Shown in pieces: positions 58,879 through 64,000 of a DNA stretch of 64,000 nt. The notes beneath the pieces are model-generated. The model did not search any database, was not told the origin of the DNA, and saw nothing but the letters and a program-made list of their open reading frames with translations. Every line of letters starts with the position of its first letter. Position 1 is the first letter of the stretch. Location: the NCBI GenBank assembly GCA_017979445.1, contig CM030710.1, forward strand, positions 12,572,248 through 12,636,247, written 5' to 3'. Origin of the DNA: Akebia trifoliata. Lineage: Eukaryota > Streptophyta > Magnoliopsida > Ranunculales > Lardizabalaceae. The position numbers and the translations under genes are program-made.

Positions 58879-59264
58879 TGACGGAGAAGTGATCGATAAA
58901 GATCTAGATGATCCCTTGATTGACTTCAAATCAGATCTAGAATCTGACGAGTCGTCTTCTACCATATCCGTCCACGATTCCTTCGTAGTAAGTGCCATTT
59001 TTGTGGCACGTTTCTTGAAGTCATGCTGGAGAGGATCCACTAGCTTGGATCCACCAGTCTTTGTCATTGTTCGTGTCACATGATTATCGTGACTAATAAC
59101 TTGAGTAGATTCAAGATTGGAAGAAAGGATTTTCTTACCTTTCTCAATAGCGGCAGATGCGATAGCGTTAACGTTGCGAGATGCCATCGATGCTTTAGTT
59201 GATGTTCTTGAATTTGACTGAAAGATGAGAGGTTGAGATAGTCCCACCGAGCGTGCTAGAAATT
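58879..59264 (-). pseudogene. Tat element F gag N-terminal part and primer site
   Basis: The minus-strand frame continues from the right side: FLARSVGL, MASRNVNAIASA, KKILSSNL, VDPLQHDFKKR, SLSITSPSQT, up to the CRM insertion. With one GTTTG copy removed it joins in frame to 36609. It has no recognised domain; the N-terminal part of Tat gag is usually poorly conserved and disordered. A likely start is the Met of MASRNV near 59186. The primer site lies next to the LTR at about 59243-59260 (minus strand TAGCACGCTCGGTGGGAC, probably TGG... originally). I cannot assign its tRNA. Confidence 0.7.
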
Positions 59265-60075
59265 TGTCGACAATAAATTTCAACGGATCTACCTCGAGAT
59301 TAGTGAAATCTGATTGCAAATGATGTTGATTGATTTTTGATGAAAAGTAGATACAAATCTCAATGTTTCCTCTGATTAACAGTCAAATACAAAATAGTAA
59401 TGTCGTATGTAGCTATTCTTCTCTCCGTGCTTCGCGCTTTATCGACTGAGAAAGATGCTTTGATGATGTCTTTGCTTTGTGATTGATCTTTTGTAGAGGT
59501 TTCTGTAGATCTTCTTCTCTTCGAGCTTCGCGCTTTATCGGTTGAGAATGTTTTCTTGGCTTTCGGAGAAGGGCTTTATGCTTGATCTTCTCTTTAGTCG
59601 GAGTCTGGATCTCTGAAGAACCTTGCTTTGTCTCTAGGGGGAGGGCTTGAGAGCTTCTTCTTCTCTAGAAGGAGAGTTTCTGTCTTCTGAGAGAAAGTGA
59701 TTCTGCTTCTCTCTCAATGAGAGAGGCTCTTGTATTTATAGACTTAAAGGTAATTTAGCTTTCCAATTATACTTCAACTTAAAGAGGTTAAATTGATTTA
59801 TTTAAAAGGTTAAATTTGTCGAAATCCAATTTTTAGGATTTAATGGATCATTATTGGGTCAAACTCATTTTTTTGGGTGTAGGGCCCAATACTAATATGT
59901 GGATTACTCGAATTTATTAGATCATGGGCTTTATCTGCGAAAACTCAAATCCAATTCATATGAAGCCCATCCCAATTAATGAGCCCAAATTTAAACTTAT
60001 TAGCTTAATTTTGATTTAAAAGGCTTTCGTTAATTTAGAAAGTGATGGGAATCTATTTAAATTTTGATGCTTACA
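59265..60075 (-). repeat. 5' LTR of Tat element F (811 bp)
   Basis: On the minus strand it starts TGTAAGCATC at 60075 and ends TTGTCGACA at 59265. A TATA box (TATAAATAC) is at 59732-59740. By eye it differs from the left LTR by about 9 percent in the first 400 bp, the highest LTR divergence among the complete pairs in this window. Confidence 0.9.
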
Positions 60076-60080
60076 CCTAT

Positions 60081-60480
60081 CATCTCCTTGTAGAACTCGA
60101 GCATTGTGCGTATTAGACGATCAAGTGTCTCAACTTTGATTTTGATAAAGTCGGTGAGAAGCGAATGTTATAATATCTGAGTTAGAAGAGATTAGAAATG
60201 ATTCGTATGATTGTGCCAAAAGGTATAAAGAGCATACCAAATTCTTTCACAATAGGCACATTCTTAAAAGAAATTTCACTCCCAATCAAAGAGTTTTGTT
60301 GTATGATAATAGACTCCACCTTTTTTCAGGAAAACTCAAGTCTTGATGGACTGACCTATATATTATCCAAACAGTTTACCCCCATGGTGCTGTTGAAGTC
60401 CATAATCCTAAGGACGGATCCACTTTCAAAGTGAATGGCCAACGTCTCAAACTTTTCTTTAGTATGTTTTGAAGGAGGAA
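60081..60480 (+). pseudogene. Element H integrase C-terminal part
   Basis: Resumes directly after the Tat insertion with CATCTCC (HLLVELEHCAY), then [13 protein letters not shown] and the tail GSTFKVNGQRLK near 60415-60445. Frames are broken at about 60110, 60175 and 60340. It matches 6912-7320 of the remnant at 3513-8276. Confidence 0.8.
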
Positions 60481-61796
60481 GTTATTCTCCTCGATGACCC
60501 CGTCAATCAAAATTAAATAAGTTTTCTTCTGGCTAAAGACGTTAAACTTAGCGCTTTTGAGAGGTAACCCATACGATTCAGGTGACATCGTGTTAAATAT
60601 CAACAAGACCGTAGGGTCTTTCTCAGGTGCTATCTAACCCACTTCATTTCATTTTGTCAATTTCAATTTTACCTTTGCATGTAAATGTTGAACTATTGAG
60701 GACAATATAATGTTTAAGTTTGGGGGTGTATGGGTCGGATTTTCATTTATTATTTTCTTATTTTATTAAAAAAAGTATAAAAATTTGAAAATTCTTAAAA
60801 GAATAAAATAAAATTTTTGGCGACTTTGTTGTATTTTGCTCAAAATCTTAGATTGTATCTTTAAGCACTTATTAAAAATATTTAATCAGTCTTTCATTGG
60901 AAGCTATGATTTGGAGTCCCCATTTGTGTTTCTCTTAGGCAAAAGTTAGAGCACAGTTACCTTTTAATTTATAGTCACTTCTAATGAGGTTACAAAGAGT
61001 ATAGACTGTATTAAAAGAGCTTATTACCTTCTTTCTATCTAAAGTTTAAGGAAAAACTATGCTTGATGAACTTTGACTTCCTTGTTCAATTGGTTGGCTG
61101 ATTAGAAGAAAAACAGAACTGGGTTGTATACACCTTGTACATCAACCATTGACTTAAACTGGGTATCTTGAAAAGGGCAACCTATTTTTCTTAGAAAAAG
61201 AGTTAAGAAGTAAAAGAAAAAAAAATCCTTAAAAAAAAGTAAAGATCTAAAAGTTTATGTAAAGTTTTAGTTGGGTGAAAGCCATCAAGTGTAAAAATGT
61301 GAGTATACTGGAATATCACAGATAAAACTCTTTAGAGGTATTAAAATAAATGTCCACACTTCTCACTACCCCAGACAAGATGCTAAGTTTAGAATTAAAT
61401 CCTAAGTTACTCCAGTTATTTTTGAGTAGTTAGAAGGTTGAAACTCATTCCAGGAAATCGAATCTCTTAAATTTTTGAGTTAGAACCACTATTGCTCAAA
61501 GGTCAATTTAAGTCTAAATTTTGTCGTTGAGAAATAAGGGTTGAGACTCTATACCAAGCATTACTTTTAATTAATTGACAAAAAAAAAGACTTGTGATTT
61601 TCAATATAAATTTTGACTTTGACTATTTTTTCTTCAATGTTGTGTTCAATTTTTTGGATATATTTTACAAACCCTTACGAGTCAAACTCATTCACTAGGG
61701 GTAACCTAGAGGTTCAAGGGCTTAACGTAGTCGAGGTACCTGCAAAAGTGGCAGTTTTATTTTCTAGAGATTAGAAAAAATGTAAGTTTAGGGGTG
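60481..61796 (+). other. Element H 3' untranslated region
   Basis: Non-coding. An internal polypurine-like tract (aagtttgggggtg) is at 60716-60728, and the real one (aagtttaggggtg) is at 61784-61796, next to the LTR. Bases 60481-61431 align with 7361-8276. No env-like frame is present. Confidence 0.75.
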
Positions 61797-62987
61797 TGAT
61801 GAGTGTCTTGAAATACTGAATTATACGTACGTTTTCCAAATACTTATCTTGATTTTTGTCCCTATTTCTCCGTATTAAGGTAATAATCATGATAAGCCTT
61901 GAAACATCATGTTGTATGTTAATTAGACTTAATTATACATAAATAAATTCATTTAGTAGATAGATCTAATTACGTGTGTTTCTTGTGCAAAAAATCAACA
62001 TTTCATAATCAAAATCTCAAGGCAAAAGTATTTAGGCCCACTTTGGAATGCCCTGATCCTTAACACATGTTATCCTCTTTTGTCTTTTTGTGCAAAGAAA
62101 AGTAGAGGCTACTTTTGGACTCTTCTATAAATATTTTTCTCTATAAATAGAACTTCAATCTCTAGAGAAACCCTCCCTATTGATTATCTTATACAAGACT
62201 GCTTTAATCTAAGGCACTTAACCTTTTCTCTTATATTTTTACATTTTTATCTTCTAGTTATTTTCTTTTTGACTAAATAGTCTTCTAAGAAGTAGAAGAA
62301 GAAGAATTTGTAAGTTTCTCCATGAAATGAAGAAAAAATTTTCCATCTCTTATCTTCCCTCTCTTGCGATGACATTAAGCTAAGCTCCATTGGAGAGTGG
62401 AAAAGCCTAGAGCAAGTTCTTGTGTTGTTTCTAGTTTCAGGTTTTTCTTTTATCTAAAATGCTCATAAGTTCTCTCTAAGATTTCTTGCACCTTTTATTC
62501 TTAGTATAGTTACTTTATGCTTAGATTAGATCAAGATAAAGTATCCTTAAAATAGATAGTTGATAGTAGGAAGTTCAAGAAATTCTACTTTTTTTATGTT
62601 CTATCATTTGCTAAAATTTTCAATCTAAGGAGCTAATACAAGGCCCTTACGATTGAGTTATAAAAAGGCTAGAGACTAAGAGTTGCTCATTAACATGTTC
62701 TAAGTAGATCCACCTCTAATGGTACTTTAATTTCATAAGTTTACATGCTTTTAACTTTATTTACTTTGATTTATTTTTCAATAACTTTAAATTTTCTTGA
62801 TAAGTTCAAAAATCCATGAAAAGAAAAAAAATATAGTTTTAATCCCATTTGATTGAGATGAATTTTATCCTCTTAGCTTAACTCTACTCCCCCTTTCTCT
62901 TGGATTCGATCTCCTACTTGCCCCACAATTAAGGTAAAAGTAACATTAATATTAACTCCGGTGGGAAGAACAATGATAGTCACATCA
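61797..62987 (+). repeat. 3' LTR of element H (1191 bp)
   Basis: TGATGAGTGTC ... AGTCACATCA, with a 5-bp inverted terminal repeat TGATG/CATCA. It starts directly after the polypurine tract. TATAAATAG is at 62142-62150, followed by a CT-rich leader, and the phrase tctcttggattcgatctcc near the end is common in Athila LTRs. There is no partner LTR in the window, so the right boundary rests on the terminal repeat. Confidence 0.75.
62142..62150 (+). promoter_or_regulatory. TATA box in the LTR of element H
   Basis: CTATAAATAG, about 345 bp into the LTR, with a second weaker match (TATAAATA at about 62126) just upstream. It points out of the element into 62988 onward. Confidence 0.5.
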
Positions 62988-64000
62988 GAACACATGACAA
63001 TGTGTAGCACATGGGTTGGACCATTTGATTGTCCTTTATATTCTCGTATATATTTCTCCTCGGGATGTTATTGATGCTTAGGGTTTGTGGACATAGTTCT
63101 CTTTTGTGATGGTTTTCAGTCCATTGGGTTTGCTGATTGAATTTAAATTAAATCATTATGCATTAATGTTTTCTAAGTCGGAATTGCCCTTTGATTTTTT
63201 TTTATGCTTATCTTTGAGTTCTTCTGGTAGGCAAGCATCAAGGGGACTTTATTGTTATACATCAAAATGGTCTCACTTAATTTTGATTGAAAATCAAATA
63301 TTTCTGCAATTAATCAAAGTATTAAGAGTCCAAGAATTTGTGAAATTTATAGATATGAAGGGGATAAGGGCCAAAAATTGAGAGAATTAGGAAAAATAAG
63401 TGGTTATTGGAAGAAATGAAGACTTAAAGAGTTGGAAGTGGTAAGATCACCATATAACGATCTTGCTATTTATGGCAATTTTAAAGCATTATGTTTATAG
63501 TGATTTGGTAAATAACGGCCTGAGTTACCATATTGTATATAGTAAACCAAATTTTGGTTTGGTTATTTGAGATACAACAGGTCAATCAAGTCAGGTACAA
63601 TCGTCATTTTTGTAACTATCCCCCTCTGCAATTCTATAAATGGAGAGAGAGATTTAGATTTAGACAGATTTACTTTTTCATTTTTTTGAGAGAAAATTTC
63701 TCCTTTGGGAGAAATAAGGGAAATTGTTCCCCAAGATCGTAGAGAAATTCAAAGAGAAAGAGAGATTTTAAATTTTTAAAAGAGTTCTCTTAAAAAATTG
63801 TTGTAAATTTATTGTAGAATCAAAATTTCAATTCGTTGTGGAGTACTCTTACTTTGACTCTTTAGTCAATGGAATACTCTTACTTTGACTCTCCTTCATA
63901 TTTGTAGTGGCATTTAAAATTTGATCTATTATTTCTCTTGAACCTTGATATGGCAATTGCTCCATTTTCATATCCTTTGTAGTTTTACATGTAGGAGAAG
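62988..64000. other. Flanking DNA, no recognised gene
   Basis: A plus-strand frame at 63106-63381 (91 codons) has no domain I recognise, and I do not call it. From about 63600 to 63760 there is a TATA-like TATAAATGG (63637-63645) followed by purine-rich leader-like sequence, which could be part of another LTR. A near-exact repeat (actcttactttgactct) occurs at about 63846 and 63875. The element or gene it belongs to would lie beyond 64000. Confidence 0.4.

Larger units (their letters stand above)
24891..60075 (-). mobile_element. Tat-type Ty3/gypsy element F, split by the CRM composite
   Basis: The own sequence of F is about 12.9 kb: 24891-36614 plus 58879-60075. The LTRs are 810 and 811 bp (TGT...ACA), flanked by CCTGT (24886-24890) and CCTAT (60076-60080), a 5-bp duplication with one change. 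The minus-strand order is 5' LTR, primer site, gag, protease, RT, RNase H, an extra archaeal-type RNase H, integrase, a 3.9-kb 3' region with tandem repeats, polypurine tract, 3' LTR. The second RNase H, the RT type (MPFGLKKAGATYQRAM) and the repeat-bearing 3' region identify the Tat lineage. LTR divergence is about 9 percent over the first 400 bp by eye. Confidence 0.9.
23733..62987 (+). mobile_element. Athila-like element H, 5'-truncated, split by Tat element F
   Basis: The own sequence of H is 23733-24890 plus 60081-62987. It starts inside RNase H, continues to integrase, is interrupted by element F after GKAC, and resumes with the matching next residues (HLLVELEH at 60081 onward). A 3' untranslated region and one complete 3' LTR (61797-62987) follow. 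It belongs to the same family as the remnant at 3513-8276. The 5' LTR, gag, protease and RT are missing. Confidence 0.85.

Noticed and set aside
63106..63381. 91-codon plus-strand frame
   Set aside because: No recognisable domain or gene signals, AT-rich context, and length near that expected by chance.

Overview
The window is plant nuclear DNA made almost entirely of LTR retrotransposons nested in one another. All recognisable coding sequence is Ty3/gypsy gag-pol, with plant tRNA-type primer sites (initiator-Met and Asp types), and I found no intact host gene. A eudicot is likely. A cucurbit is possible from the general look of the elements, but I cannot prove it. The density of CRM-type (centromeric chromovirus) copies suggests a pericentromeric or centromere-proximal location, which is inference.

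Layout. (1) 1-3512: a minus-strand CRM-like copy (A1), broken in its 5' leader. (2) 3513-8276: a plus-strand Athila-like pol remnant. (3) 8277-8937: AT-rich DNA with no gene. (4) 8938-23732: a gutted Tekay/Del-like element (G). Its roughly 2.9-kb 5' LTR carries a 6.85-kb minus-strand CRM element (B, 9766-16617, target duplication AACCG) and a 1.78-kb solo LTR (17516-19291, duplication GGCGC). (5) 23733-62987: an Athila-like element (H) truncated in RNase H. Its integrase is split by a 12.9-kb Tat-type element (F, 24891-60075, duplication CCTGT/CCTAT). The Tat gag is split by a CRM composite (36615-58873, duplication GTTTG). The left arm of that composite is split by an Athila element (I, 42827-52374). 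(6) 62988-64000: flanking DNA, unassigned.

The most unusual object is the CRM composite. Two CRM copies lie head to head around a 29-bp spacer near 52913, the left one (D) on the minus strand and the right one (E) on the plus strand. Both outer ends are the same LTR end (U5), and a perfect 5-bp duplication flanks the whole 22-kb unit. Removing it with one GTTTG copy restores an open Tat gag frame. A normal LTR element has one U3 end and one U5 end, so this looks like a palindromic dimer that integrated through two U5 ends. The arms differ by about 2-3 percent where I compared them, and they share variants absent from copies A1 and B.

LTR divergence counted by eye agrees with the nesting order: Tat F about 9 percent, CRM B about 4 percent, composite end LTRs about 2 percent, Athila I about 2 percent. 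All the coding units are broken except the Athila I gag (610 codons). The E copy keeps one gag-pol frame of about 1540 codons with ten premature stops and no frameshift, and that frame runs through the polypurine tract into the 3' LTR.
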